A stretch of 64,000 nucleotides of DNA from an uncultured Ruminococcus sp. (GCA_902776975.1 CACYSI010000004.1:1-64000), one strand, 5' to 3'. Positions 26,357-35,880 are shown, numbered from the stretch's first letter. Notes: generated by a model not told the origin, from the sequence alone. Made by a program: numbers and translations.

Positions 26357-28078
26357 ATGACACAGAGCGTTATCAAAAACGAGATATACATGAGCGCCCG
26401 ATATATCAGACAAAAAGCGCTCATGCATGACGGAATATGCATAGTGGGCTCAGACAAGGTTGCCGGATACCTTAAGGCTGTGACCGATCAGCTCGGATGT
26501 ACAGCTCAGCTGTATGATAAGATCGGTGATGTAAGCGGCGATTTTTCACATTTGTGGTATGTTATCGACGCCGATAACTACAGCGCCGACGATCTCAGAG
26601 CGGCAGCAGATATATGTGAACAGCGCAGAGCTAAGCTCGTATGCGCGGTGCTGCTCTCTCATATCAGACCTAACAACGTGATAAGCAGATACGCCGAGAT
26701 GGAGCTGCTGACCGTTATGGACGATACCTTGGGCGAAATCAGAAAAATACTCAGCAACCGAGAAAATGTCTGTGCAATATTCTTTGACAGAATTATAGGA
26801 GCTGAGTTCGACAGTCTCAGCCTCTCCCCCATAGCCAAAGAAGCGCAGGATGATCTGACCGTTACCGTCAGCGGAGATATGGCTGAGACCTACACCTCCG
26901 CCCTGTATATCCCCGACGCTATAGACGCTGTATTTACCGTCAGCAAGCTCGGCAAGAGCGGCAACGTCTACAACGCCTCCTCATATTATCTGAGCGAGTT
27001 TCAGCTCAGAAGCGAGATATACGGGATGCTCGCCCGACACGGAGTAAAGCTGAATATGATTGAGGGCGAGAACAAGACCTCATACGCAGCGCTCAGCGCG
27101 GGCAAGCTAAGCTCGCTCGGGTTTGAGGACGTATGCGGCTTCAGCGATATGCTGCGATATACCATGCTGCATCACCTCGAGCGCTTCAGCATCCAAACGG
27201 ACAACATCCGCGACGGCTACAGCGGCAAGTTAGGCATACTCAGAGAGATCGAAAAAGAAATGCTGCGCGAGATAGACCGCATCTGCCGCAAGCACGATAT
27301 CAAATACTTCATCTGCTACGGCACAATGCTCGGCGCCGTCAGACACGGAGGTTTCATCCCCTGGGACGATGATGTGGATGTGGAGATGCTAAGGAGCGAG
27401 TTTGAAAAGTTCCGTCAAATTGCTCCTAAAGAATTAAACGAACGCTTCAGCTATGAAAGCCATGTAAACGGCAACGGATACCACTACTTCTTTGACCGTA
27501 TCACGGCAAAGGATACCTACTTCGCCTCAAAATACTCGGACAGCTACGAAATGCCCAAGGGTATCTCCATAGACATCTTTGTCGCGGACAACGTGCCCGC
27601 CGACCCCAAGGCGGCGTACCGCTTCTGGAAGAAACTCATGCGAAAGCGTATGATAATGAACGTTCGCTGGAAAAACACAGCCCGCAAAGACAAGGCGTAT
27701 CTGCTCAGCAAGCTGCTGCTGCCGATACTCAGACTGCGCTCTATGGACAGCTACTCACGATCATATGAGAAAGCCGTACGCAAATACGAGAACAAGGATA
27801 CGGGCTGGGTAATGCCCGCTTCATCCGATCACAAATACCGCGGCACCTTCCCCACAGAGACCTTCAGCGAGGTCATCCCCTATCGCTTCGAGGATGTAGA
27901 TACCTTCATACCTGTCGGATATGACGACTTTCTAAAGGCGTGGTACACCGACAACTATATGGATATGCTCCCGCTGTGCGAGCAAAATCCCTTCCACGAC
28001 TACTATCGTCTTGACTTAGGCAGTAACATAGATCCCGAAAGCGATATACACTTCGATTACTCGGGAGAGCTGAAATAA
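26357..28078 (+). CDS. LicD-family phosphotransferase fused to a degenerate SDR-like domain
   Basis: 573 residues. The C-terminal half is a LicD nucleotidyltransferase-fold domain starting near 313, with CYGTMLGAVRHGGFIPWDDD and the metal-binding DDDVDV. LicD enzymes move phosphocholine, and relatives such as fukutin move ribitol phosphate, from CDP donors onto glycans. The N-terminal ~260 residues look like an extended SDR (epimerase-type) domain: DAIDAVFTVSKLGKSGNVYN and ALSAGKLSSLGF match its C-terminal part, but the GxxGxxG nucleotide loop and YxxxK are absent. It may bind an acceptor or scaffold the enzyme. GAGG lies 5 bases before ATG 26357. CDP-ribitol genes follow. Confidence 0.82.
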   Translation: MTQSVIKNEIYMSARYIRQKALMHDGICIVGSDKVAGYLKAVTDQLGCTAQLYDKIGDVSGDFSHLWYVIDADNYSADDLRAAADICEQRRAKLVCAVLLSHIRPNNVISRYAEMELLTVMDDTLGEIRKILSNRENVCAIFFDRIIGAEFDSLSLSPIAKEAQDDLTVTVSGDMAETYTSALYIPDAIDAVFTVSKLGKSGNVYNASSYYLSEFQLRSEIYGMLARHGVKLNMIEGENKTSYAALSAGKLSSLGFEDVCGFSDMLRYTMLHHLERFSIQTDNIRDGYSGKLGILREIEKEMLREIDRICRKHDIKYFICYGTMLGAVRHGGFIPWDDDVDVEMLRSEFEKFRQIAPKELNERFSYESHVNGNGYHYFFDRITAKDTYFASKYSDSYEMPKGISIDIFVADNVPADPKAAYRFWKKLMRKRMIMNVRWKNTARKDKAYLLSKLLLPILRLRSMDSYSRSYEKAVRKYENKDTGWVMPASSDHKYRGTFPTETFSEVIPYRFEDVDTFIPVGYDDFLKAWYTDNYMDMLPLCEQNPFHDYYRLDLGSNIDPESDIHFDYSGELK

Positions 28079-28106
28079 AACCTTTCTACAGATATCATAA
28101 AAGGAC

Positions 28107-28826
28107 GTGAAACACATGATTTTTGCAGTGATATTAGCCGGCGGCACAGGCTCGCGCATGGGCTCCGCAGATATGCCCAAGCAATTTTTAGAGATCAAGG
28201 GCAAGCCTATACTCAATCATACAGTCGAGAAATTTCTGCCGAATCCCGCCTTTGAGAAGATCATCATCCTCTCGCCGAAGGCATGGATAGGTCACACAAA
28301 AGAGATCATCCGCAAATATACGGGCAGCAGCGACAGGATAGCGATCATCGAGGGCGGCAAGACCCGCAACGAGACCATAATGAACGCCATCGCTTATATC
28401 GACCGCGAGTATACCCTCGACGACGATACCGTCATAGTCACACATGACAGCGTACGCCCCTTCGTCACCCACCGCATCATAGAGGAGAACATCAAAGCTG
28501 CCGAGAAATACGGCGCCTGCGATACCGTAGTGCCCGCGACAGACACCATCGTCGAAGGCGACGGTCAGCAGATAAGCAGTATCCCGGACCGCAGCAGGAT
28601 GTATCAGGGACAGACCCCGCAGAGCTTCAAGGCTAAGCTGCTCAGAGATACCTATATGAGTCTGAGCGAGGACGAAAAAGCGATACTGACAGACGCCGCC
28701 AAGATCCTTGTGATCAAGGGCATGGACGTCAAGCTCGTCCGCGGTGAGACATACAACATAAAGATAACCTATCCCTATGATCTCAGGATAGCCCGCTCAC
28801 TGTTAGAGGATGAGGATATAAAATGA
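28107..28826 (+). CDS. tarI: Ribitol-5-phosphate cytidylyltransferase (TarI/IspD family)
   Basis: 239 residues. Nucleotidyltransferase motifs AGGTGSRMGSADMPKQFL, GGKTRNETI, HDSVRPFVT and MYQGQTPQSF are in order. The family includes IspD (MEP cytidylyltransferase) and TarI. The 4-base overlap with tarJ and the SVRPF form of the motif favour TarI, which makes CDP-ribitol from ribitol 5-phosphate and CTP. IspD activity cannot be ruled out from sequence alone. The product would feed the LicD enzyme encoded just upstream. Confidence 0.85.
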   Translation: MKHMIFAVILAGGTGSRMGSADMPKQFLEIKGKPILNHTVEKFLPNPAFEKIIILSPKAWIGHTKEIIRKYTGSSDRIAIIEGGKTRNETIMNAIAYIDREYTLDDDTVIVTHDSVRPFVTHRIIEENIKAAEKYGACDTVVPATDTIVEGDGQQISSIPDRSRMYQGQTPQSFKAKLLRDTYMSLSEDEKAILTDAAKILVIKGMDVKLVRGETYNIKITYPYDLRIARSLLEDEDIK

Positions 28827-29845
28827 TCAATACGGTATACAGACTTTGCTATCCGCGGCGTTTTGAAATAGCCTTTGAGGATATAGACATCAGCTCGGGC
28901 GTGATAGTGCGTCCGACCCATCTGTCTATATGCAACGCCGATCAGCGCTATTATCAGGGTACTCGCGACATCAAAGTGCTTAAAGAAAAACTGCCTATGG
29001 CTCTCATACATGAGGGAATAGGACAGGTCATATTTGACAACAGCGGCTCTTTCAAGCCCGGGGATAAGGTGGTCATGGTACCCAACATCCCTTGCGAGAG
29101 CGATGACTATATAGCCGAGAACTATCTGCGCTCGAGCAAATTCTGCGGCAGCTCCGCGGACGGCTTCATGCAGGAGTACTACGCTATAGAGCCGGAGAGA
29201 CTGGTCAAGCTGCCCGAGGGCATCGACCCGGATGTAGCGGCTTTCACCGAGCTTGTATCGGTGAGCGTTCACGCGATAAGCCGCTTTAAGGCTATAGCCC
29301 ACAACCGCAGAGAGCGCGTAGGAGTATGGGGCGACGGCAACCTTGCGTATATCACCTCTCTCCTGCTCAAAAAGATGCTGCCAAATTCAAAAATATATGT
29401 CTTTGGTATAAACAGAGAGAAGCTCAGCGACTTCTCGTTTGCCGACGGAACATATCTTACTACCGAGATACCGACGGAGCTCACGCTCGATCACGCCTTT
29501 GAGTGCGTGGGCGGCAACGGCTCGCCCGTAGCCATAGAGCAGATAATCGGAGTCATCCGTCCCGAGGGCACTATATCCATACTCGGCGTGAGCGAATATC
29601 CCGTAGCCGTGAATACCCGCATGATACTCGAGAAGGGACTCAGGCTCTTCGGCACCAGCCGCTCGGGCAAGACGGACTTCAAAAAGACCGTCGAGCTGTA
29701 CAGAGAGTACCCGGAGATACCGATATATCTTAGCAGACTGGTCGGCAACACCGTAGAGGTCAACAGCTTTGCCGATATCAAAGCGGCGTTCGAGACCGAT
29801 ATCAAAAAGTCATTCGGCAAAACTATCCTTCACTGGAATTTATAA
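28823..29845 (+). CDS. tarJ: Ribulose-5-phosphate reductase (TarJ), MDR family
   Basis: 340 residues of the zinc-type medium-chain dehydrogenase family. The N-terminal metal-site region includes SICNADQRYYQG and ALIHEGIGQV; the Rossmann segment is GVWGDGNLAYI. TarJ reduces ribulose 5-phosphate to ribitol 5-phosphate with NADPH, supplying TarI. The ATGA overlap with tarI implies coupled translation. The SICNADQR form and the lack of the structural zinc cluster match TarJ rather than sorbitol dehydrogenases. Confidence 0.85.
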   Translation: MINTVYRLCYPRRFEIAFEDIDISSGVIVRPTHLSICNADQRYYQGTRDIKVLKEKLPMALIHEGIGQVIFDNSGSFKPGDKVVMVPNIPCESDDYIAENYLRSSKFCGSSADGFMQEYYAIEPERLVKLPEGIDPDVAAFTELVSVSVHAISRFKAIAHNRRERVGVWGDGNLAYITSLLLKKMLPNSKIYVFGINREKLSDFSFADGTYLTTEIPTELTLDHAFECVGGNGSPVAIEQIIGVIRPEGTISILGVSEYPVAVNTRMILEKGLRLFGTSRSGKTDFKKTVELYREYPEIPIYLSRLVGNTVEVNSFADIKAAFETDIKKSFGKTILHWNL

Positions 29846-29896
29846 TCATTCACCGGAATATATAAATAATTCATAAGACCCTAGGAGTGAATTATA

Positions 29897-31537
29897 ATGT
29901 CAAAAAAAATATTATCCGTTATTATGTCACTTGTACTGATGCTCGGCACTTTAGGCGTAATGCCTGCATGCGCCGCTGAACGCTCAGCCGCCGGTACCGG
30001 CGCGTCGAAGTATGTTTACAACGTACTCGAAAACAATGAGATCGAGATCACCGAGTATAAAGGCAATGAAACTGAGCTCATCATCCCCGAGGAGATCGAC
30101 GGATATACCGTCACCGGAATCGGCGGCTACATACTCTTTAGTAACCTCAGTGTTATGAGCGTGACCGTACCCGCCACCGTTACAAGCATCGTCGACGGAG
30201 GTTTAACCTGCGGTGATTATCTCACCGAAATAAAAGTAGATCCCGAAAACCCTGTTTATGACAGCCGAGACAACTGCAACGCCGTGATCGAAACCGCTAC
30301 GGATACGCTGATCTCGGGCTGCTCGACTACCGTTATCCCGGACACGGTAAAGAGCATAGGAACAACAGCGTTTTACGGATGCTACAAGCTTAATGAAATC
30401 AATTTTCCCGATTCGGTGACGAGCATCGGCGACTTTGCTTTTCATGGCTGCGCCGGTCTGACCGAACTTCATATCCCCGCCGGCATAACAAACATCGGCG
30501 AATTTCCCTTTGTAGGCTGCGGGGGATTCAAGAGCATTACCGTAGACCCCGAGAACACCGCATACGACAGCCGCGATAACTGCAACGCCCTGATAGAGAG
30601 CAGTACCGATACTCTGCTCTTCGCCTGTGTTAATACATTTATCCCCGATACTGTCAAAATCATAGATAAATTCGCGTTCGCGAATCTGATGGATATCAAG
30701 AATATTGAGATCCCGGATTCGGTCGAGATAATCAGAGAATACGCCTTCACCGACTGCGGAAGTATCACAAGCTTCACTTTACCCGATTCAGTAAAAGTCA
30801 TCGAAGATTACGCTTTCTCTTACAACGAATCTTTATCTTCTGTCACAATACCGGCTTCGGTAACGCAGATCGGCGAACACGCCTTTGAGCTCTGTGACGA
30901 AGACATGATAATCTACGGAAAACCCGACAGCTATGCCATGACCTATGCCATCGAGCACGGTATACGCTTCATCGACATGGACAACATCCCCGAGACGGCG
31001 TACTACCTTGTCGGCAACATGAACGATTGGACGATCGACGAAAAATATAAGCTTGAGCGATATCAGGCGTCTCCTTATGCCCCTTATGTATTAAATAACA
31101 TAAAGCTCACCACGCTCTCGGAATTCAAGATAGTTTATGCCGAAAACGGCAAGATCATGAGGTGGTACCCCGACGGGACAGGCAATAACTACGGCGAGAA
31201 CCATGAGATCGTTATCGACGGCAGATATGACGTCTACTTCTACCCCAAGGGCAACTCTATCGACCCCTCGGGAAACAAATACATCATGGCCGATCTGATC
31301 CCGGCGCTGCCCTATGAATACATTCTCGGCGACGTCGACGGAGACAACGAAGCTACGATCTTAGACGCGACATATATCCAGCGTTTCGCGACAAAGGTCA
31401 ATGTTCCCTATACGTCGGCAGATATGATCCGCGGCGATATAGACGGAGATGAAGAGGTCACGGTGATCGATGCGTCCTTCGTTCAGCGCTCCGCTACCCG
31501 CGTGTATGTTCCCTACCCCGTAGGCGAGACCGTATAA
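29897..31537 (+). CDS. Secreted BspA-type leucine-rich-repeat protein with carbohydrate-binding-like module and dockerin
   Basis: 546 residues. Signal peptide (about 1-27, cut near ACAAE), then BspA-like LRR_5 repeats (about 45-355; IPDTVKSIG..AFYGC pattern). Two copies of VDPEN..YDSRDNCNA.IE interrupt them. Near 373-465 is a beta-rich module starting YYLVGNMNDW, resembling SusE/SusF-type starch-binding or other carbohydrate-binding folds. The C-terminus is a type I dockerin (LGDVDGDNEATILDATYIQR and GDIDGDEEVTVIDASFVQR). It probably attaches to a scaffoldin and mediates adhesion or glycan binding. AGGAG precedes ATG 29897. It follows tarJ by 51 bases; no convincing promoter of its own was found. 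Confidence 0.85.
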   Translation: MSKKILSVIMSLVLMLGTLGVMPACAAERSAAGTGASKYVYNVLENNEIEITEYKGNETELIIPEEIDGYTVTGIGGYILFSNLSVMSVTVPATVTSIVDGGLTCGDYLTEIKVDPENPVYDSRDNCNAVIETATDTLISGCSTTVIPDTVKSIGTTAFYGCYKLNEINFPDSVTSIGDFAFHGCAGLTELHIPAGITNIGEFPFVGCGGFKSITVDPENTAYDSRDNCNALIESSTDTLLFACVNTFIPDTVKIIDKFAFANLMDIKNIEIPDSVEIIREYAFTDCGSITSFTLPDSVKVIEDYAFSYNESLSSVTIPASVTQIGEHAFELCDEDMIIYGKPDSYAMTYAIEHGIRFIDMDNIPETAYYLVGNMNDWTIDEKYKLERYQASPYAPYVLNNIKLTTLSEFKIVYAENGKIMRWYPDGTGNNYGENHEIVIDGRYDVYFYPKGNSIDPSGNKYIMADLIPALPYEYILGDVDGDNEATILDATYIQRFATKVNVPYTSADMIRGDIDGDEEVTVIDASFVQRSATRVYVPYPVGETV

Positions 31538-31592
31538 CAAACTCCTAAATATAACAAGTAACAGAAACTTCCGAGTTAAGAAAAGACCGTCT

Positions 31593-31703
31593 TTCCGAGC
31601 TTGTCGAGGAATCTTATCGTGCTGACTTATACGTTAATCCGCACACAACAGGTGCAATCAATTCGGATAGATTGCACTCTATAATCCTTCGACTTCGCTC
31701 AGG
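31593..31703. repeat. Extragenic palindromic element
   Basis: Outer arms (GTCGAGGAATCTTAT near 31604 and ATAATCCTTCGAC near 31681) are roughly complementary. They enclose a perfect 8-bp hairpin GTGCAATC/GATTGCAC (31652-31659 with 31670-31677). No coding capacity is seen. Confidence 0.45.
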
Positions 31704-31716
31704 ATAACAAGACTTA

Positions 31717-31752
31717 AGGGCTATCGCACACTTAATGCGACAGCCCTATTTT
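31717..31752 (+). terminator. Terminator after the LRR-dockerin gene
   Basis: A 12-bp stem with one mismatch (31717-31728 with 31736-31747), followed by TATTTTTG. It lies about 180 bases past the stop, between convergent genes. Read on the minus strand it could also slow clpC transcripts. Confidence 0.8.
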
Positions 31753-31817
31753 TGTGCTGTTATTCTGATTTGGAATTATTGTATGAGTTCAGCTTTCGCT
31801 ATTATTCCATATAGGAA

Positions 31818-34268
31818 TTATTCTGCGTAATTGAAGGTGAAGTTCTCGCCGTCATGATCGCAGACGATAGGCTTTGAGCTGTCAAAGTCAGCCTCAAGCA
31901 TACGCTCAGAGAGCTTATCCTCGATGTTGGAGGTGATAGCTCTGCGCAGAGGACGGGCGCCGTAGGTATCGTCAAAGCCCTCGTCGGATATCTTCTCGAC
32001 AGCCTTATCGGTAAAGCTGATCTTTACGCCGAGAGAGTCAAGACGCTTTGCGAGAGTATCGAGCATCTTGCCGGCGATCTCCTTGATCTCGCCCTGTGTC
32101 AGCTTATTGAATACGATGATATCGTCAACACGGTTGAGGAACTCGGGACGGAACACCTGTCTGAGCTCGCTCATAACGAGATCGCGAACGTTGACGTTCT
32201 TCTCCTCGGGAGAGTCGCCGTCCTTGAAACCGAAGGCAGTCTGCTTATCGACTATCCTGCGGGCGCCGACGTTGGAGGTCATGATGATGATGGTGTTCTT
32301 AAAGTCAACTGTCCTGCCCTGACTGTCGGTCAGTCTGCCGTCCTCAAGTATCTGCAGCAGCATATTGAACACATCGGGGTGCGCCTTTTCGATCTCATCA
32401 AAGAGCACTACCGAATACGGCTTGCGGCGTACAGCCTCGGTGAGCTGGCCGCCCTCGTCATAGCCTACATAGCCGGGAGGCGAACCGACCAGACGGGATA
32501 CAGTGTGCTTCTCCATATACTCGGACATATCGAGACGAAGCATGGCGTTTTCATCGCCGAACATAGCCTGAGCCAGCGCCTTGCACAGCTCGGTCTTGCC
32601 TACGCCCGTAGGACCGAGAAAGATGAACGAACCTATCGGACGCTTGGGATCCTTGATGCCGACTCTGCCGCGGCGGATAGCTCTGGACACAGCCGATACA
32701 GCCTCATCCTGACCCACAACGCGCTCATGCAGTATCTTCTCCATATTGAGCAGTCGATCGCTCTCTTCGCGGGTAAGCTCGACTACGGGGATCTTGGTCC
32801 ACGACGACACTATAGCTGCGATATCCTCGCTGCCGACTTCATCGTGGCTTTCTTTGGAGCTCTCCTGCCAGCTCTGCTTAGCCTTATCGAGCTGAGAAGT
32901 AATATTCTTCTGCTCATCGCGGAGCTGAGCCGCGCGCTCAAAGTCCTGCTCGCTTATGGCGGCGGTTTTCTCGCTCTCGAGGGTCTCAAGCTCAGCTTCA
33001 AGCTCCTTGATCTCGTTAGGATAGGTTAGAGCGCTGAGTCTGACCTTAGACGCAGCCTCGTCGATAAGGTCGATAGCCTTGTCGGGCAGATAGCGGTCGG
33101 CTATATAGCGGGTGCTGAGCTTGACAGCCGCCTCGATAGCCTCGTCGGATATCTTGACCTTATGGTGAGCTTCATAACGGTCTCTCAGACCCTTCAATAT
33201 CTCGATAGCGTCCTCCTCGCTCGGCTCACCTACCTTGACGGGCTGGAAGCGGCGTTCGAGAGCCGCGTCCTTCTCGATGTGCTTGCGGTACTCTTCGAGA
33301 GTAGTCGCGCCTATCACCTGGAAGTCGCCTCTTGCGAGAGAGGGCTTAAGGATATTAGCGGCGTCGGCGCTGCCCTCAGCCGCGCCCGCTCCGATGATGG
33401 TATGCAGCTCATCTATGAAGAGGATGATGTTCTTGCTCTTTTTGACCTCGTCGATAGCGTTCTTGATGCGATCCTCAAAGTCGCCGCGGTACTTTGTACC
33501 GGCTACCATGCCTGTAAGATCGAGAGCTACTACCCTCTTGTCTCTGAGATGCTCAGGCACCTCGCCGTTAGCTATCTTGAGCGCTAAGCCCTCCGCTATC
33601 GCGGTCTTGCCTACGCCGGGCTCGCCTATCAGACAGGGATTGTTCTTAGTGCGTCGTGACAATATCTGGATGATTCGTTTGATCTCCTCATCTCTGCCTA
33701 TGACAGGGTCGATCTCGCCGTTCTTAGCCGCCTTGGTAAGGTCGCGGGAGAAGCTGTCGAGAGTCTTGCTGTCGCCGTCGGGCTGAGCCTGAGCGCCCTG
33801 CTGAGCGTTGTAGCCGCCCTGATCCTCGCCCTCAAAGCGAGCTGTCATACGGTCGGCTATGCTGCGGGGAGTCACGCCCAACTCACGCAGATATCGGATA
33901 GCGTAGCTGTCAGCGTCGGAGAGCAGAGCTATGAGCAGATGCTCGGTGCCTACATAACCTGAGCCGGTACGCGCGGAGTACATGACCGCCGTCTGCATGA
34001 CGCGCTTGGTACGGGGGGTAAAGTCATCGGGAGTCAGAGCTGTTGCTCCGCCCTGACCCGAGCCGTTGATGATGAGCTGCTCGAGCTTATCGGCAGTTAC
34101 TCCGCTGTCACTGAGCGCGGCGTACGCTACGCCGCTGTTCTCCTTGCACAGTCCGAGCAGGATATGCTCAGATCCGATGTAGGTGTGACCCATGCTCTGA
34201 GCGCTCTCTATTGCGAGATTCAGCGCCCTGTTAGCCTTCTCTGTAAAGCCCTTGAAATTGTACTTCAT
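31818..34268 (-). CDS. clpC: AAA+ unfoldase ClpC
   Basis: 816 residues, normal ClpC length. Two N-terminal Clp repeats (about 1-145), AAA1 with GEPGVGKT, a middle coiled coil with UVR motif (FERAAQLRDEQ), AAA2 with GPTGVGKT, and the C-terminal D2-small domain. ClpC unfolds substrates for ClpP and recognises phospho-arginine marks made by McsB. It is last in the ctsR operon, 53 bases after mcsB. AGAAGGG precedes the ATG. ClpP is not in the window. Confidence 0.97.
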   Translation of the reverse strand: MKYNFKGFTEKANRALNLAIESAQSMGHTYIGSEHILLGLCKENSGVAYAALSDSGVTADKLEQLIINGSGQGGATALTPDDFTPRTKRVMQTAVMYSARTGSGYVGTEHLLIALLSDADSYAIRYLRELGVTPRSIADRMTARFEGEDQGGYNAQQGAQAQPDGDSKTLDSFSRDLTKAAKNGEIDPVIGRDEEIKRIIQILSRRTKNNPCLIGEPGVGKTAIAEGLALKIANGEVPEHLRDKRVVALDLTGMVAGTKYRGDFEDRIKNAIDEVKKSKNIILFIDELHTIIGAGAAEGSADAANILKPSLARGDFQVIGATTLEEYRKHIEKDAALERRFQPVKVGEPSEEDAIEILKGLRDRYEAHHKVKISDEAIEAAVKLSTRYIADRYLPDKAIDLIDEAASKVRLSALTYPNEIKELEAELETLESEKTAAISEQDFERAAQLRDEQKNITSQLDKAKQSWQESSKESHDEVGSEDIAAIVSSWTKIPVVELTREESDRLLNMEKILHERVVGQDEAVSAVSRAIRRGRVGIKDPKRPIGSFIFLGPTGVGKTELCKALAQAMFGDENAMLRLDMSEYMEKHTVSRLVGSPPGYVGYDEGGQLTEAVRRKPYSVVLFDEIEKAHPDVFNMLLQILEDGRLTDSQGRTVDFKNTIIIMTSNVGARRIVDKQTAFGFKDGDSPEEKNVNVRDLVMSELRQVFRPEFLNRVDDIIVFNKLTQGEIKEIAGKMLDTLAKRLDSLGVKISFTDKAVEKISDEGFDDTYGARPLRRAITSNIEDKLSERMLEADFDSSKPIVCDHDGENFTFNYAE

Positions 34269-34321
34269 ATACCAACCCTTCTTTCTTCACACAGTCATTT
34301 GACCAATGACCGATTCAACCT

Positions 34322-35299
34322 TTAATTAAACTTATTCCTGATTATCTCAGCTCGCTTGATATCTCTGTCACGCGGGCTCATATCCTCGCCGCATCTCGAC
34401 ATTATAGACGCGGGCTGTATCTCTACTATCAGCTTATCTATGCTGTCAGCCGATAGTGTCTCGAGCTTCTTTGATGTTACTCCGAGTCTGACCAGTGAGA
34501 GCAGACTCATCGCCTCGCTGTGATCCATCAGCTTAGCCGTCTTTAGTATACCGAGAGCTCGGGATATCTTGTCCTCTACCTCGATATCGCCCAGTATACC
34601 GTCGCGGGCGCGCATCTCCTGAGCTATGAGCTGAGTCGTGATGTTCTTAAGATTCTCGATAGCCGCCTTCTCTGAGATACCGAGAGTCACCTGATTGCTA
34701 AGCTGGAAGAAGGCTCCCGAGGGCTTGGTGCTCTCGCCGTAAAGACCGCGCATAGTCAGCCCCAACTTACTAAGATTAGCGCCTATCCTGTATGCCGCTG
34801 TGCTCATATCCAGCGCCGGGAGATGCAGCATCACCGAGGCTCTCATACCCGTACCGAGGTTTGTCGGACACTGGGTGAGATATCCGAGGCGGTCGCTGAA
34901 CGCGAAGTTTAATTTCTTTGAAAGAATATTATCCACCTTATCGGCAAGCTCATACGCCTCATCGAGAGCGAATCCGTCTTTGATGACCTGCAGGCGGATA
35001 TGATCCTCTTCGTTGACCATTATCGAAACGGTGTTGTCGTCACTGAGATACACCGCTCTGCCCCTTTCACCGTTCACAAAGTCCGGGCTGACTAGATGAC
35101 GCTCGATCATGGATACGAGTATCGTGTCGGAGACGTTGTCTGAGTCGATCTTGTGAAACTTTATTCCGCAGTCCGTAAGCGCCTCGCCGACCTTAGCTAC
35201 TATCTCCTGAGCCTTATCGGCTGAAAGTCTGATCGGGAACGGATATTCTCTCAGATTTCGCGCTAAGCGGATCCTTGTTGATACTACTGCTTCGCTCAT
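34322..35299 (-). CDS. mcsB: Protein-arginine kinase McsB
   Basis: 325 residues. Phosphagen-kinase-like catalytic domain with STRIRLARNL at the N-terminus and the catalytic Cys in LTQCPTNLGTGMRASVMLHLP (about 150-170). It phosphorylates arginines on CtsR and damaged proteins, marking them for ClpCP. It starts 2 bases after the mcsA stop, so the two are coupled. Slightly shorter than the B. subtilis enzyme (about 360), mainly at the C-terminus. Confidence 0.95.
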   Translation of the reverse strand: MSEAVVSTRIRLARNLREYPFPIRLSADKAQEIVAKVGEALTDCGIKFHKIDSDNVSDTILVSMIERHLVSPDFVNGERGRAVYLSDDNTVSIMVNEEDHIRLQVIKDGFALDEAYELADKVDNILSKKLNFAFSDRLGYLTQCPTNLGTGMRASVMLHLPALDMSTAAYRIGANLSKLGLTMRGLYGESTKPSGAFFQLSNQVTLGISEKAAIENLKNITTQLIAQEMRARDGILGDIEVEDKISRALGILKTAKLMDHSEAMSLLSLVRLGVTSKKLETLSADSIDKLIVEIQPASIMSRCGEDMSPRDRDIKRAEIIRNKFN

Positions 35300-35301
35300 G
35301 G

Positions 35302-35814
35302 TTATGCCTCCAGTCCTTTTATCTCGTCGCGCAGCTGAGCCGCGCGCTCAAAGTTCTCGTCCTCTATAGCCTTTTTCAGCTCAGCCTTAAGAGAAGAGAG
35401 CTTGTCGGTGTTCTCGGACTTATTTCCTGCGCCGTCGTCGTTGACTGTGTATTCGATAGCGCCGGGGCGCTTGCCCTTATGCTCGGTGTTGCCGTGGACG
35501 CTGCGGATGGTGGGCATAAGCTCGCTGAAGAAGGTATCGTAGCAGTCGGCGCAGCCCACCTTTCCGGTGTGCTTGATGTCGTTAAGGGTGCTGCCGCAGC
35601 TCTTGCAGCGGGCGGCTCCCGAACGGGCGGGCAGAGCGTTTGAGAAAAAGCTCGACAGCAGTCCGCCGAAATCAGTGTGAAAATCCGGGAACATATTGTC
35701 GTATCCCAGCTCGTGAGCGCACTCCGGGCAGAGCCAATACTCGGTGTACTCACCGTTTATCATTGTTTTTACATGAGTTGTAGCCTCATTCTTGTTGCAG
35801 TGTTGACATAACAT
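35302..35814 (-). CDS. mcsA: McsB activator McsA
   Basis: About 170 residues. Two CxxC zinc modules (CQHCNKNEATTHVK..CPEC and CKSCGSTL..CADC) and a C-terminal UVR motif (FERAAQLRDEIKGLE). McsA binds and activates McsB and takes part in CtsR control. ATG 35814 is chosen for its AGGAGG; the frame extends upstream without a site. Second gene of the ctsR operon. Confidence 0.93.
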   Translation of the reverse strand: MLCQHCNKNEATTHVKTMINGEYTEYWLCPECAHELGYDNMFPDFHTDFGGLLSSFFSNALPARSGAARCKSCGSTLNDIKHTGKVGCADCYDTFFSELMPTIRSVHGNTEHKGKRPGAIEYTVNDDGAGNKSENTDKLSSLKAELKKAIEDENFERAAQLRDEIKGLEA

Positions 35815-35880
35815 AATTATTCCTCCTTTTCTGCGAATCACGCAATAGACATTTGTTTATTCTATCATATACCTTGACAG

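Noticed and set aside
28107..28826. IspD of the MEP isoprenoid pathway
   Set aside because: The overlap with tarJ and the LicD/exporter context favour TarI, though dual function cannot be excluded.
31593..31703. Remnant insertion sequence
   Set aside because: No transposase fragment; only short palindromic arms and a hairpin.
34285..34310. A second CtsR box before clpC (GGTCATTGGTCAAA)
   Set aside because: The heptads are adjacent rather than separated by 3 bases, and the site lies between cotranscribed genes.
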